Assembly: GCA_020638055.1 (NCBI GenBank)
Contig: JACKJH010000001.1
Span: 1,109,854-1,173,853, forward strand
Source: Hyphomicrobiaceae bacterium
GTDB lineage: Bacteria > Pseudomonadota > Alphaproteobacteria > Rhizobiales > Hyphomicrobiaceae
Direction of reading: 5' to 3'
Length of the DNA: 64,000 nt
The position numbers and the translations under genes were made by a program. This document shows positions 18,997 to 28,081 of the stretch, in pieces (position 1 is the first letter of the stretch; every line of letters begins with the position of its first letter). The notes below the pieces were generated by a model. The model was not told where the DNA came from. It made no database searches and was given only the letters and a program-made list of their open reading frames with translations.

Positions 18997-19223
18997 GCGG
19001 TCCTCCGATGTACGTCGAGCCATGCGTTCACGTCCGACAGCCGGTAGCGAACGCACCGCCTGGACGTTTTGATGTAGGGCGGGCCTTCACCGGCCAACCG
19101 TTCATGTTCGATTTTCGAGGGGGACACGCCACGGATGCGCGCGTGTTCCTTCGTGTCAATAAGGGGATCATTGGGGGTCATTGAAAGCAACTCTCGAATG
19201 GGGGGAGTCGCTGTCGATGTCAC
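18993..19223 (-). CDS. AlpA/excisionase-type helix-turn-helix protein
   Basis: A 76-residue protein with a MerR-like winged helix of the AlpA or excisionase type: LIDTKEHARIRGVSPSKIEHERLAGEGPPYIKT followed by VRYRLSDVNAWLD. This pattern selects a DNA site and is found next to integrases of P4-like elements. Its stop overlaps the start of the following small gene. It probably controls excision or transcription of the element. The upstream 330 bases carry palindromes that could be its targets. Confidence 0.8.
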   Translation of the reverse strand: MTSTATPPIRELLSMTPNDPLIDTKEHARIRGVSPSKIEHERLAGEGPPYIKTSRRCVRYRLSDVNAWLDVHRRTA

Positions 19224-19555
19224 GCAGACATGAACAGGCGACCCCCGGTTTACACCTGGGTGGATCGCCCATTCGATGAGAGACTTCGCGCCGGTTGGTT
19301 ACGGCGCCCCGCGATGGTTATGCCACCCAGTTGACACTGGGCTGAACCTATCCGGTTCTCGATCCCTTTGCGGGCATCCGACCGGACCTACATCGTTCTC
19401 TCTATCTCTGCCGTGCTTCGCTGCCAGTAGCCTAGGTCGTCCGTTTTTAGGGGACCCCTATCAGCGAGCACGCTGGGTCGCCGCTCCCTTTTTTTGGAGC
19501 GGCCCCAATGCCTTACACCAGCTCGCTGATGGTTGTCAATAGAACCGCCACGGGT
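19224..19555. other. Regulatory-looking stretch between integrase and AlpA-like genes
   Basis: About 330 bases without a convincing gene. It contains a perfect hairpin with arms GCCGCTCC (19480-19487) and GGAGCGGC (19496-19503) around a T-rich loop, and a short palindrome TAGGGGACCCCTA near 19448-19460. The rightward 88-codon reading has no ribosome binding site. It likely holds the promoter for the leftward AlpA-like operon and a stop for the integrase transcript. Confidence 0.5.
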
Positions 19556-20698
19556 TCAATGAAAGTGCAGAACTTCCCGGGTTAGCGCCCGGGCGACATC
19601 GTTCGCCGCCTTCACCGCCGCATCGTGGAACGCGACCGGGTCCGCATACAGACCTTGGATGCCTTCGACGGCATGGTCGGCAAGGTACAGCCGCAAACCG
19701 TTCGGGATCGAGGTCTGCATCGCGAAGCTGATGAAGGTCCGCCTCAAGTCGTGCCCCATCACATAGCCCTGCGCCTTCAATTCGCGGTCGTGCAATTCAG
19801 TGATGTGACCGCTCTTGGAGGTGTCGGACGGGAAGAGCCATTTCGAGCCGCGTGCGTTCGCAAGCAACAGCGCCGCATCGACCAAGTCTGTTGAGATGTT
19901 CGAAAGAGGCAGCCGCCAGTTGCGACGTGCCTTCATAACGTGTGCTGGATACACGATGACACGCCCGGGAAGGTCGATCCAAGCGACCTCGGTTTGGGCA
20001 AGGGCGCCGCCACGCATGCCAGTCACAAGCTGCAGCCGGAGGAAGTTGCGCATGATGTCGTTGCGACAGCTTCCCGACACAGCGCGCCACCACACGGCCA
20101 CGTCCGCCGCGTTCGTCATTGGGCGCCCTCCCTTTGGCGGGACGCGATAGAACTCCAAGCCGAGCACCGGATTGCCGCTAGGTAGAAAGCGCAGGACGGC
20201 CTTTTGATTGAGGACCGCACGAAGTCCCTCGAAAACCTGATCGGCCAGCCTTGGCGCGTGTGACAGCTTCTCGTGGCGTGCCTCGATGTCCTCGATGGTG
20301 ATCTTGTTCACCGGCCTGTCTAACCAATCGCCCAGGTACTTGTTGAAGCGGTAGCGATGGTTCGCCGTTGCGCGTTCGGCTTTGCCACGTCGTTCGCGCG
20401 TTGCAAGGAAACGGTCGACGGCCTCTTGCAACGTCGGTGCGGTCGATGGCGCCTCGATACGTTCGCCGCGTCGGTTCGCGGTCAAGATCGCATCAGCCCA
20501 GCGCCTCGCTTCGATCAGGGTGTAATCGTCGGCGCGGCCAAGGGTGCGTTTCAAGGCGCGGTTCGTGCCCTTGTGCGTCGTGTGGATTTTCCAAGTGCGA
20601 CTGTGCTCGGTCACATAGAGATGCAAGCCGCGCGTGTGGTCGTCGTTGTACTTGCCCGGGGTGCGCAGCCGGTCGACGATTGTCTGTGTGAGTTTCAT
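19556..20698 (-). CDS. Tyrosine recombinase/integrase of the island
   Basis: A 380-residue phage-type integrase. The first 80 residues (GLHLYVTEHSRTWKIHTTHKG, LIEARRWADAIL) match the DUF4102-like arm-binding domain of P4-type integrases. The catalytic set is visible: Arg in LVTGMRGGALAQTEV, HDLRRTF (HxxR), a later His in LADHAVEG and a terminal Tyr in GLYADP. It lies 130 bases from a tRNA-Gly fragment, as expected for an integrase that inserted next to its target tRNA gene. It starts at 20698 and appears intact. Confidence 0.92.
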   Translation of the reverse strand: MKLTQTIVDRLRTPGKYNDDHTRGLHLYVTEHSRTWKIHTTHKGTNRALKRTLGRADDYTLIEARRWADAILTANRRGERIEAPSTAPTLQEAVDRFLATRERRGKAERATANHRYRFNKYLGDWLDRPVNKITIEDIEARHEKLSHAPRLADQVFEGLRAVLNQKAVLRFLPSGNPVLGLEFYRVPPKGGRPMTNAADVAVWWRAVSGSCRNDIMRNFLRLQLVTGMRGGALAQTEVAWIDLPGRVIVYPAHVMKARRNWRLPLSNISTDLVDAALLLANARGSKWLFPSDTSKSGHITELHDRELKAQGYVMGHDLRRTFISFAMQTSIPNGLRLYLADHAVEGIQGLYADPVAFHDAAVKAANDVARALTREVLHFH

Positions 20699-20825
20699 TG
20701 GGAACTAAACGGTCTAGTGGCATCAGCGGCTAACGGGGGTATCGTACAATCATTTTCCAACGTTTACACCCGGAAAAGCGTGATTTCTGGGCATCGTACA
20801 ATATAGTACAATTATGTCCTGATAG

Positions 20826-20862
20826 TTGGGAAGCTGTCGTTCTACCACTGAACTACGCCCGC
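20826..20862 (-). pseudogene. 5' half of tRNA-Gly(CCC), likely integration site
   Basis: Read leftward from 20862, GCGGGCGTAGTTCAGTGGTA and the following bases match tRNA-Gly from position 1 through the anticodon loop TTCCCAA (anticodon CCC). After 20826 the match stops: the 3' anticodon arm, T arm and acceptor are absent. The integrase gene begins 127 bases further left. The break in the anticodon loop therefore marks the probable attachment junction of the island. Confidence 0.8.
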
Positions 20863-21059
20863 ACTTTCAAGCCAGCGCTTGGGCTCGAACATGAACGTCT
20901 CATGCGCTGAAAGCTGGTCGAGGTTGCCTTGAACCGTGAAACGGTTTCGGTCGGCAGATCACGTCTGTCTCTACGCCTGAGGGCGGGGTTTCGTCAACAA
21001 GAGACAGCGACAACCTCAAAAGTCACAGTTGTGTGCGCTGGCGCTGCGTCCGGTAAACT
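20863..21059. other. Junction between island and chromosome
   Basis: About 200 bases between the tRNA-Gly fragment and the leftward dctM stop. No gene seen. It presumably includes the former promoter of the tRNA gene, which is read leftward. Confidence 0.4.
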
Positions 21060-22370
21060 CTACCAACCAATTAACTCGGGAAGCCATGTGGCAATTTCGG
21101 GAAAGGCAAAGAGCAATCCGAGGCCAACAATCTGGATGGCTATGAAGGGTAGTACACCGCGGTAGATGTCACCTGTCGTTACCTCCGGCGGCGCTACACC
21201 TTTGAGGAAGAACAAGGCCCATCCAAACGGTGGCGTCAGGAACGAGGTTTGCAGGTTCATGGCGACGAGAATGGCGACCCATACCATGTCGATGCCGCTG
21301 GAGGCGAAGATGGGCAGGAACAGGGGCAGGGCTATGTAGGAAATTTCAATCCATTCCAGGAAGAAGCCGAGAACAAACAGCAGCGCCATCAAGAAAAGCA
21401 ATTGTCCGTCAATGCCGCCTGGTATCTGCTGGAACGCGTCCTGTACCAAGTGTTCTCCGCCGAGCCCGCGAAACGCCAAGCCGAACGGCTGTGCGCAGAT
21501 GAGAATGAAGAACACCATGGCGCTCGTCGAAAGCGTCGAGCGGGCAACATCACGCAGTATCTCGAAGTTCAAGCGTCGCGCAAATAGGGCGAGAAGTACG
21601 CTACCTAGGGCGCCCATGGAAGCGGCTTCCGTCGGTGCGGCTACGCCACCTATGATCGAGCCGAGCACGGCGAATACGAGTGCCAATGGTGGCATGACGA
21701 CGCGCATGAGGCGTCCCCAAAGCTCAACGCGTGAGACGGCCTGGCGCTCGGCCAGAGGAATTGCCGGCACGCGCGAGGGTGCAATGATGCCGAGCAACAG
21801 GATGTAGGCGACAAACAAACCAGACAGCAACAGTCCGGGAATCAACGCGGCTGCGAACAATGTGCCGACCGATTCGCCCATGATGTCGGCGAGCAAAATC
21901 AGAACCAGGCTGGGCGGGATGATCTGGCCAAGCGTGCCTGAAGCACAAATAACGCCACAGGCAACGCCGTGATCGTAGCCGCGTGCAATGATCGGACGCA
22001 AAGCGATGAGGCCTGCGGTGACAACCGTGGCGCCGACAATGCCAGATGAAGCGCCCATCAGCACGCCGACCAGGACGATCGCCAGTGCCATGCCGCCGCG
22101 CAATCCGCCCATGGCGAAGCCGATCGTATCCAGCAGATCCTCTGCCAGTTTCGACTTTTCCAGCATCACGCCCATGAAGATGAAAAGCGGCAGTGCCAGT
22201 AGCGTGTAGTTTGTGACGACGCCATAAATACGCGCGGGCACCAGATTGAACAACCCGATGCCGAAGCCGAGATAGCCGAAGACAAAGCCGGAAACGGCTA
22301 GGCTTATTGCGACGGGTATGCCGGTGACGATGAGAACGAAGAAGCCGGCGATCATTAAGAGAGCCAGCAT
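21060..22370 (-). CDS. dctM: TRAP transporter large permease (DctM type)
   Basis: An integral membrane protein of about 436 residues with 12 or so hydrophobic segments, starting LALLMIAGFFVLIVTGIPVAIS and carrying the DctM signature regions (SSGIVGATVVTAGLIALRPI, ASGTLGQIIPPSLVLI). It is the main translocating subunit of a TRAP transporter, driven by the ion gradient. I prefer the start at 22370, preceded by GGGAAATGA and one base from the dctQ stop; 22382 is an alternative. It follows dctQ and dctP in one leftward operon. Confidence 0.93.
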   Translation of the reverse strand: MLALLMIAGFFVLIVTGIPVAISLAVSGFVFGYLGFGIGLFNLVPARIYGVVTNYTLLALPLFIFMGVMLEKSKLAEDLLDTIGFAMGGLRGGMALAIVLVGVLMGASSGIVGATVVTAGLIALRPIIARGYDHGVACGVICASGTLGQIIPPSLVLILLADIMGESVGTLFAAALIPGLLLSGLFVAYILLLGIIAPSRVPAIPLAERQAVSRVELWGRLMRVVMPPLALVFAVLGSIIGGVAAPTEAASMGALGSVLLALFARRLNFEILRDVARSTLSTSAMVFFILICAQPFGLAFRGLGGEHLVQDAFQQIPGGIDGQLLFLMALLFVLGFFLEWIEISYIALPLFLPIFASSGIDMVWVAILVAMNLQTSFLTPPFGWALFFLKGVAPPEVTTGDIYRGVLPFIAIQIVGLGLLFAFPEIATWLPELIGW

Positions 22371-22371
22371 T

Positions 22372-22938
22372 TCATTTCCCATTCGCGTTATCCAATTCTG
22401 GTTGTTGGGTGCCGAGCTGATGAGAAGACGTGGCGCCACCAAATCGCAACACGGCCTTGACCGTTTCGACAATGCCTTGCGCGGCAAGAAGCCCGAAGCC
22501 GATGACCAGGAATGCTTTAAGAAGGAAACGGTGCGGAAGACCTCCCGGGTCCGGGGAGCCTTCGCCAAGTGCGTAACTCTGCGCGACGTATTTGTAAGAC
22601 AGCCAAGCCAAAGCCAATGCAACAGCGGTCAACAGGGCCGAAGAAAGTGCGTCTACCAATGCCTTCAAGCGAGGTCGATAGTGCGCGTAGAGCATGTCAA
22701 CGCGCACTTCTTCGCCGCGGTTAATGCCATAGGAGACGCCAATCAACGCCAATACCGCCATCAAATGCCATTCAAGTTCCTGAAGATAGATGGTGCCGGC
22801 ACTGAAGAAGTAACGACCGAGTACATTGCCGGCAACCAATCCGACGAGAGCGAACTCCAGCCATGCGATCTGCCGCCCGACAAATCCCACAATTTGGTCT
22901 AGTCTTTCGACCTGCCGCGTAATGAAGCCCCGTCCCAT
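22372..22938 (-). CDS. dctQ: TRAP transporter small permease (DctQ type)
   Basis: A 188-residue inner-membrane protein with four hydrophobic segments and the DctQ pattern (LVAGNVLGRYFFSAGTIYLQE, then GVSYGINRGEEVRVDMLY), where the polar GEEVRVD block is typical. It pairs with DctM in the membrane. The gene starts 14 bases after dctP and abuts dctM, so the three form one transcript. Confidence 0.92.
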   Translation of the reverse strand: MGRGFITRQVERLDQIVGFVGRQIAWLEFALVGLVAGNVLGRYFFSAGTIYLQELEWHLMAVLALIGVSYGINRGEEVRVDMLYAHYRPRLKALVDALSSALLTAVALALAWLSYKYVAQSYALGEGSPDPGGLPHRFLLKAFLVIGFGLLAAQGIVETVKAVLRFGGATSSHQLGTQQPELDNANGK

Positions 22939-22952
22939 GACCGATCCCGCCG

Positions 22953-24041
22953 TTATGCGAGATCGTCGTGATATGGCTTTTCACTGATTGACGACCAGGA
23001 GCGGTGCTTTTCACGGAAAGCCATGAAGGCGTCATGCACTTTCTTTGTGCGCGGGTCCTTGGCTGCTTCTGCCTCAAGAACCCCGAAGGTGACTGAGCGC
23101 AACTTGGCGACGATTTCCTTGGGCAGCACGTTGGTCTGCACGCCGTGGTTCTTCACCAGATCGACTAGTGCGTCGGCATTGTTGGCTTCCGACCAGCAAT
23201 GGCTTTCCAGATTGCATGCCATTGCGGCTACCTTGACGATCTCTTGCAGGTCTTTGGGCAACTTTTCCCAGGCGTTCAGCGAGATCAATAGTTCGGTGAC
23301 GTTAGAGGGCTCGTGCCAACCTGTCGTGTAATAATATTTGGCGGCATTCTGCAAACCAAGACGGCGATCCTGGAATGGCCCGACAAACTCGGCGGCGTCG
23401 ATCACGCCGCGTTCGAGTGCGGGAAAGATCTCGCCGCCAGGCAATAGCTTCACGTCGACGCCGAGCTCTTTATATACTTTGCCGGCAAGTCCGGGGATGC
23501 GCATCTTCAGACCTTTGAAGTCTTCGACCGAGTTAATCGGCTTGCGGAACCAGCCGGTCATCTGCACGCCGGTGTTGCCCATCGGGAATGCGACCAAGCC
23601 GAGTGGCTTATAAAGTTCGTGCCACAGTTCCAGGCCGCCACCGCTATAGAGCCAAGCGTTCATGCCCTGGAAGTTCAATCCAAACGGAACCGTTGTGAAG
23701 TATTGTGCCGCGAATATCTTACCGGCCCAGAAATATGCATTGGCTGCATTCATTTCGACGGTACCCGACTGGACGGCATCGAACCCTTCCAACGCGGGAA
23801 TAAGTTCGCCAGCGGCGAAATGCTGTATCTTCAGTCTTCCGCCCGACATCACCTCCACCTTCTTGCAGAAATCAGTTGGACTGCCGGGACCTGATACGTA
23901 GAACGGCGCGTTGGGTGGATAGGCATTGGTCATCTTGAAGGAGAAGGTTTCCTGCGCGCGCGCCACTGCAGGCGCGGCAAGCACTGCACCTGTTCCCGCG
24001 ATGCTGGTGCTTGCGGTTTTGAGGAAATCACGTCTCTTCAT
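22953..24041 (-). CDS. dctP: TRAP transporter periplasmic solute-binding protein (DctP type)
   Basis: A 362-residue secreted binding protein. The start at 24041 follows aaggaagac and opens a Tat signal (KRRDFLKTASTSIAGTGAV, cleavage after ARA). The mature protein has the DctP-type fold markers: GRLKIQHFAAGELIPALEGFDAV, the Arg-containing FKGLKMRIPG that usually contacts a carboxylate, and GGEIFPALERGVIDAAEFVG. The family group is the mannitol/haloaromatic-like one by eye. The substrate is unknown. A gamma-glutamyltransferase-family gene runs divergently next door, so a peptide or amide-linked acid is conceivable. Confidence 0.92.
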   Translation of the reverse strand: MKRRDFLKTASTSIAGTGAVLAAPAVARAQETFSFKMTNAYPPNAPFYVSGPGSPTDFCKKVEVMSGGRLKIQHFAAGELIPALEGFDAVQSGTVEMNAANAYFWAGKIFAAQYFTTVPFGLNFQGMNAWLYSGGGLELWHELYKPLGLVAFPMGNTGVQMTGWFRKPINSVEDFKGLKMRIPGLAGKVYKELGVDVKLLPGGEIFPALERGVIDAAEFVGPFQDRRLGLQNAAKYYYTTGWHEPSNVTELLISLNAWEKLPKDLQEIVKVAAMACNLESHCWSEANNADALVDLVKNHGVQTNVLPKEIVAKLRSVTFGVLEAEAAKDPRTKKVHDAFMAFREKHRSWSSISEKPYHDDLA

Positions 24042-24379
24042 CTGGTCTTCCTTTTCAATGAGCTCTGCTCTTGCATCCATATTCGCGATCGGCTTTCGAA
24101 GTCAGCAATCGCAATTGGCGTGCCAGGATTGTTGTTGCTCGTGATGCGGGCTTAAATCCGATGCGATTGCACCAGAAAAATATCAGCGATGGCTTTTCTG
24201 CCTATCAGGCGCGCATCATCCGATATCTGCTTGCAAACTTGATGTGCAAACGAACCCTATAGTCAGGTTGTAGGTTTGATCAGACTTACTTAAAAGTCAA
24301 CGAACTGTTTGCGATTGCGCAGCCATGAACTTATGCATGGCGGCTATTAGTAAAGTGACGATAGCGAGGTTGCCTATCT
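24042..24379. promoter_or_regulatory. Divergent promoter region, dctP and ggt-type gene
   Basis: About 340 bases between the leftward TRAP operon and the rightward gamma-glutamyltransferase-family gene. No gene seen. Both promoters should lie here; I could not find a -35/-10 pair with standard spacing. Confidence 0.45.
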
Positions 24380-25981
24380 ATGTTTCGTACGACGACATCA
24401 CGACGTGGAATGGTGGTTACGCCACATCATCTTGCATCCGAAGCAGGGCTTTCCGTCCTGCGCGATGGTGGCAATGCTGTCGAAGCGATGATTGCGGCTG
24501 CTTCTACGATCGCGGTTGTTTACCCGCATATGAATGGGCTTGGTGGCGACAACTTCTGGCTTATCAGCTCGGGCGGGCAGGATCCCATCGCAATTGATGC
24601 CTGCGGTCCGGCTGCGCAGCGCGCCTCGTGCGAGTTCTACCGAGACAGTGGTCATACGACGATTCCGATGCGCGGCCCTTTGTCTGCGCTGACTGTTGCA
24701 GGGGCGGTTGGCGGTTGGCAAATGGCTCTTGCGCATGCGCAATCCCTTGGCGGCCGCATGCCCTTGTCGCGTTTGCTTGCGGATGCCACAAGCTATGCCC
24801 GTGAGGGATTTCCCGTGAGCGAGACACAGGCTGTCAACTCACGCAACAAGTTGGACGAACTTCGCGATCAGCCAGGCTTTGCGCAAACCTATCTGGATAA
24901 CGGTGAACCGCCGCTGATTGGAGCAACGTTCCGCAACCCTGCGCTTGCCGCAACTCTTGAACAGCTCGCACGTGCGGGACTTGAAGATTTCTATCGGGGT
25001 GACGTTGGGCAAACCATGGCGCGCGAATTAGAAGCGGCCGGCAGCCCGTTGCGCCAGCAGGATCTCGACGCATATCGCGCGCGGCGTGTCACGCCACTTT
25101 CGGTCAGGCTGCGCCATGGCCGTGTATTCAACCTGCCGCCACCGACTCAGGGGCTTGCCTCACTCATGATCTTGGGCTTGGCCGAAAATCTATCGCAGTC
25201 GCCGGCTGAAAGTTTTTCCTGGCTACATGGTTTAGTGGAGGCAACCAAACGCGCCTTCCTTATACGCAACGAGCATGTGTTCGATCCAACCTATATGACG
25301 ATCGATCCCCAGTCGGTGCTCGAAGCGGGGAACCTTTTGAAAATTGCCAAGGGCATCGATATGGCAAACGCGATGCCGTGGCCGCAACCGGCAAATCCGG
25401 GAGATACGGTTTGGCTTGGTGCAATTGACGCGCAAGGCAATGCCGTCTCTTTCATTCAAAGCATCTATTGGGAGTTTGGTTCAGGTGTCGTTCTGCCGAC
25501 GACCGGCATCGTTTGGCAAAACCGCGGCGTCAGCTTTTCGCTCGATGACAACAATGTAAATGTATTGAAGCCCGGCCGCTACCCGTTTCATACCATTCAA
25601 CCCGCACTGGCGCTCCTCGATGATCGACGCGTGATGCCTTATGGGACGATGGGAGGAGAAGGGCAGCCGCAAACACAATCTGCAATCTATTCACGTTACG
25701 TTATACATGGGCAAGGTTTGCAGGAGGCCATAAGTGGTCCGCGCTGGCTGCTCGGGCGAACGTGGGGTGCCGACGCCACCAATCTGCGCATGGAAAGCCG
25801 GTTTGATGCTCAACTCGTAGCCGCCATGCGCAATGCCGGGCATGACGTTGAACTCGTGGGGCCATACGATGAGGTTATGGGGCATGCCGGCGCGTTGGTG
25901 GCGCATCGAAGCGGCGATCGTACTGGTTTGATCGAAGGGGCCAGCGATCCGCGCAGCGACGGGCGGGCTGCAGGTTTTTGA
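24380..25981 (+). CDS. Gamma-glutamyltransferase-family Ntn hydrolase
   Basis: A 533-residue protein of the gamma-glutamyltranspeptidase/cephalosporin acylase family. The N-terminus has SEAGLSVLRDGGNAVEAMIAA and HMNGLGGDNFWLI, the usual substrate-side blocks. The self-cleavage Thr is probably that of GDTVWLGAIDAQGNAVSFIQ, followed by YWEFGSGVVLPTTGIVWQNRG and TMGGEGQPQTQ. I see no convincing signal peptide, so it may be cytoplasmic, unlike the classic periplasmic enzyme. It would hydrolyse gamma-glutamyl or related amide bonds. The neighbouring TRAP transporter may import its substrate; that link is inferred. Confidence 0.88.
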   Translation: MFRTTTSRRGMVVTPHHLASEAGLSVLRDGGNAVEAMIAAASTIAVVYPHMNGLGGDNFWLISSGGQDPIAIDACGPAAQRASCEFYRDSGHTTIPMRGPLSALTVAGAVGGWQMALAHAQSLGGRMPLSRLLADATSYAREGFPVSETQAVNSRNKLDELRDQPGFAQTYLDNGEPPLIGATFRNPALAATLEQLARAGLEDFYRGDVGQTMARELEAAGSPLRQQDLDAYRARRVTPLSVRLRHGRVFNLPPPTQGLASLMILGLAENLSQSPAESFSWLHGLVEATKRAFLIRNEHVFDPTYMTIDPQSVLEAGNLLKIAKGIDMANAMPWPQPANPGDTVWLGAIDAQGNAVSFIQSIYWEFGSGVVLPTTGIVWQNRGVSFSLDDNNVNVLKPGRYPFHTIQPALALLDDRRVMPYGTMGGEGQPQTQSAIYSRYVIHGQGLQEAISGPRWLLGRTWGADATNLRMESRFDAQLVAAMRNAGHDVELVGPYDEVMGHAGALVAHRSGDRTGLIEGASDPRSDGRAAGF

Positions 25982-26139
25982 CAGTGCGGACGTGACGAGA
26001 CAATGCATGTTGCGGATTTGCGAAAAGGGATGATGGCACGTTTTTGGTTGGATGCGCATGTGAGCGATGCGATTTTTTGCGTGCGATCGTGATCTTGGAG
26101 TTTTGCAAAGCTACGGATCGATGAACGGCTGATTTTTAC

Positions 26140-27159
26140 ATGCTTATGCTAGACGGTAGCGTTGGCGAAGGTGGCGGGCAAATCGTGCGCACCGCGTTGT
26201 CGCTTTCGATGATTACGGGTACGCCCTTCGGGATCGCGAAGGTGCGCGCGGGACGCAAGAAGCCCGGTCTGCTTCGCCAACACCTGACCTGCGTGAAGGC
26301 GGCAAAGCGAATTGCGTCTGCTCGCGTAACGGGTGCGGAGCTGCGGGCAACCGCATTCACCTTCGAGCCGGCGGCGATCAATGCAGGTACTTACGAGTTC
26401 GCCATTGGCTCAGCGGGTTCGTCCACGCTTGTGTTCCAGACCATTCTGCCGGCACTCCTGCGAGCGGATGCGTCATCAATTGTCACGTTGAAAGGTGGAA
26501 CACACAACACGCTTGCGCCCACATTCGATTATCTTGAGCGCGTGTTTCTGCCGCTTATGGCCCGTATGGGCGCGGCGGTGGAGGTGACGCTGCATAAGGC
26601 GGGGTTCTTCCCTGCAGGCGGCGGCAGTTGGCATGCGCTTGTTCAACCCGCAGCAGAACTCGTCCCGTTGGTTTTGGAAAATGCCGGCCCGTTGACGAAT
26701 TGCTGCGCGCGTGCGTGCGTCGCCAACCTGGCTTTTGAAATTGCCGAGCGGCAGGCGGGAGCGGCGGCGCGCTTGATGGGCTGGCCGGCTTCAACTGCGA
26801 TGCCCCGGTCGGTCAAGGCGGACGGGTACGGCAATGTCCTGGCACTTGAGATGTGGCGTGGTGATGTGGCGGAGATGTTTACGAGCTTTGGAGCACGCGA
26901 ACGCTCGTCAGAAGACGTGGTGATGGAGGCTTCGAATGAGGCGAGCGCATTCATCTCCGCTGACGTTCCGGTAGGTCCACATCTTGCCGATCAACTCTTG
27001 TTGCCAATGGCGCTGGCTGGCGGTGGCAGCTTCGTTACTGTGCAACCAACCGCGCACACCACGACGAACATCGCTGTAATAGAAAAATTCCTGCCTGTTG
27101 AGTTTCAGGTCAGTCAAATCGAAGGGGCAAATCGATGGCGGATATCAGTTTCGGTGTGA
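26140..27159 (+). CDS. rtcA: RNA 3'-terminal phosphate cyclase
   Basis: A 339-residue enzyme that converts RNA 3'-phosphate ends to 2',3'-cyclic phosphates using ATP through a covalent enzyme-AMP. The N-terminal GSVGEGGGQIVRTALSLS, GGTHNTLAPTFDYLERVFLP and FFPAGGGSWH are family signatures. The nucleophilic His is in PTAHTTTNI near the C-terminus. Length matches the family (about 340). No rtcB ligase gene is seen nearby. The next gene, twelve bases downstream, encodes an RlaP-type nucleotidyltransferase, giving a two-gene RNA-repair operon. Confidence 0.95.
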   Translation: MLMLDGSVGEGGGQIVRTALSLSMITGTPFGIAKVRAGRKKPGLLRQHLTCVKAAKRIASARVTGAELRATAFTFEPAAINAGTYEFAIGSAGSSTLVFQTILPALLRADASSIVTLKGGTHNTLAPTFDYLERVFLPLMARMGAAVEVTLHKAGFFPAGGGSWHALVQPAAELVPLVLENAGPLTNCCARACVANLAFEIAERQAGAAARLMGWPASTAMPRSVKADGYGNVLALEMWRGDVAEMFTSFGARERSSEDVVMEASNEASAFISADVPVGPHLADQLLLPMALAGGGSFVTVQPTAHTTTNIAVIEKFLPVEFQVSQIEGANRWRISVSV

Positions 27160-27171
27160 GAGCGTGAAGTC

Positions 27172-27987
27172 ATGACCTTGGAACAAGCGCCAGACTCCAA
27201 CAGTGTGTCGCCCGACATGCGAGCGCACATTGGCGCGACGCTGCGTGATGTCGAGCATGAACATAACGTGACAATCTTGTTTGCGGTAGAGTCAGGGTCA
27301 CGCGCGTGGGGTTTTGCATCGCCCGATAGCGACTATGATGTTCGATTTGTATATGTGCATGAAAGGAATTGGTACACGGGCCTGCGTGAGGGGCGCGACG
27401 TGATTGAAAGACCGCTGGATGAGCGTCTTGTAGATCTCGCCGGTTGGGATGTAAGGAAAGCACTGCGGTTGTTGCTCAAATCGAATCCACCGTTCTATGA
27501 GTGGCTGGTTTCTCCAATCGGCTATTGCGAAGCCGGGCCATTCCGTGGGGCTGCGAAAAAATTGTTCGAGCGGCATGCGTCGCCCAGAGTCCTGGCGTAT
27601 GCATATTTCGCCATTGCCAAAGGCCAGCGCCTGGAACGTGGCGTGGACGGCGGAGATGTCAAACTTAAGCGCTACTTCTATCTGATACGGCCGTTGCTTT
27701 CACTACAGTGGGTTATTGAGAAAAGAACGCTACCGCCAATGAGCCTGCAGCAATTGATGCAGGGTGTAGCATTGTCCGCTGATGTGGCAAGGGCGATAAA
27801 TGAACTGCTTGAGCGCAAGCGCGCGACACCCGAACTGGGATCTGGGCGGCGCGTTGCTTTGATAGATAGATGGGCGGCTAATGAACTTGAGCGGCTGAAG
27901 CCTGAAAAATTCGATCTCATGGAAAGCGAAGAGACGGCAAACTTGCCGGAGGCTGACCAACTTTTTCGACACACGGCTGGGCTGTGA
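27172..27987 (+). CDS. RlaP-type predicted nucleotidyltransferase (RNA repair associated)
   Basis: A 271-residue protein. Near residue 45 the block VESGSRAWGFASPDSDYDVRF has the GS...D-x-D motif of the polymerase-beta nucleotidyltransferase fold. The remaining sequence (DVIERPLDERLVDLAGWDVRKAL, LKRYFYLIRPLLSLQWV) fits the RNA-repair-associated RlaP family (PF10127 from memory), which often neighbours RNA ligases or cyclases. It starts twelve bases after rtcA in the same direction, which supports a joint role. Its substrate and reaction are not established. Confidence 0.82.
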   Translation: MTLEQAPDSNSVSPDMRAHIGATLRDVEHEHNVTILFAVESGSRAWGFASPDSDYDVRFVYVHERNWYTGLREGRDVIERPLDERLVDLAGWDVRKALRLLLKSNPPFYEWLVSPIGYCEAGPFRGAAKKLFERHASPRVLAYAYFAIAKGQRLERGVDGGDVKLKRYFYLIRPLLSLQWVIEKRTLPPMSLQQLMQGVALSADVARAINELLERKRATPELGSGRRVALIDRWAANELERLKPEKFDLMESEETANLPEADQLFRHTAGL

Positions 27988-28010
27988 TGGTGTGCTGAAA
28001 ACGGCAGCCG

Positions 28011-28047
28011 ATAAAAAAAGAGCGCGGCATTTCTCGCCGCGCTCTTT
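28011..28047. terminator. Strong bidirectional terminator after the RNA-repair operon
   Basis: A perfect 11-base stem (AAGAGCGCGGC at 28018-28028, GCCGCGCTCTT at 28036-28046) with a seven-base loop is flanked by an A-run on the left and T on the right. It can stop the rightward rtcA-rlaP transcript and the leftward transcript of the cysG/DsrC-like operon. Confidence 0.85.
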
Positions 28048-28081
28048 GTCGTAATCGCCTGGTGCTGAAGACCTTTGTTCG

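Noticed and set aside
19276..19542. Rightward 88-codon reading between integrase and AlpA-like genes
   Set aside because: No ribosome binding site, biased composition, and it runs through palindromes that look regulatory.
20699..20862. Group I intron in the tRNA-Gly anticodon loop
   Set aside because: Introns do occur in anticodon loops, but no 3' half follows within range and the integrase gene next to it explains the break better.
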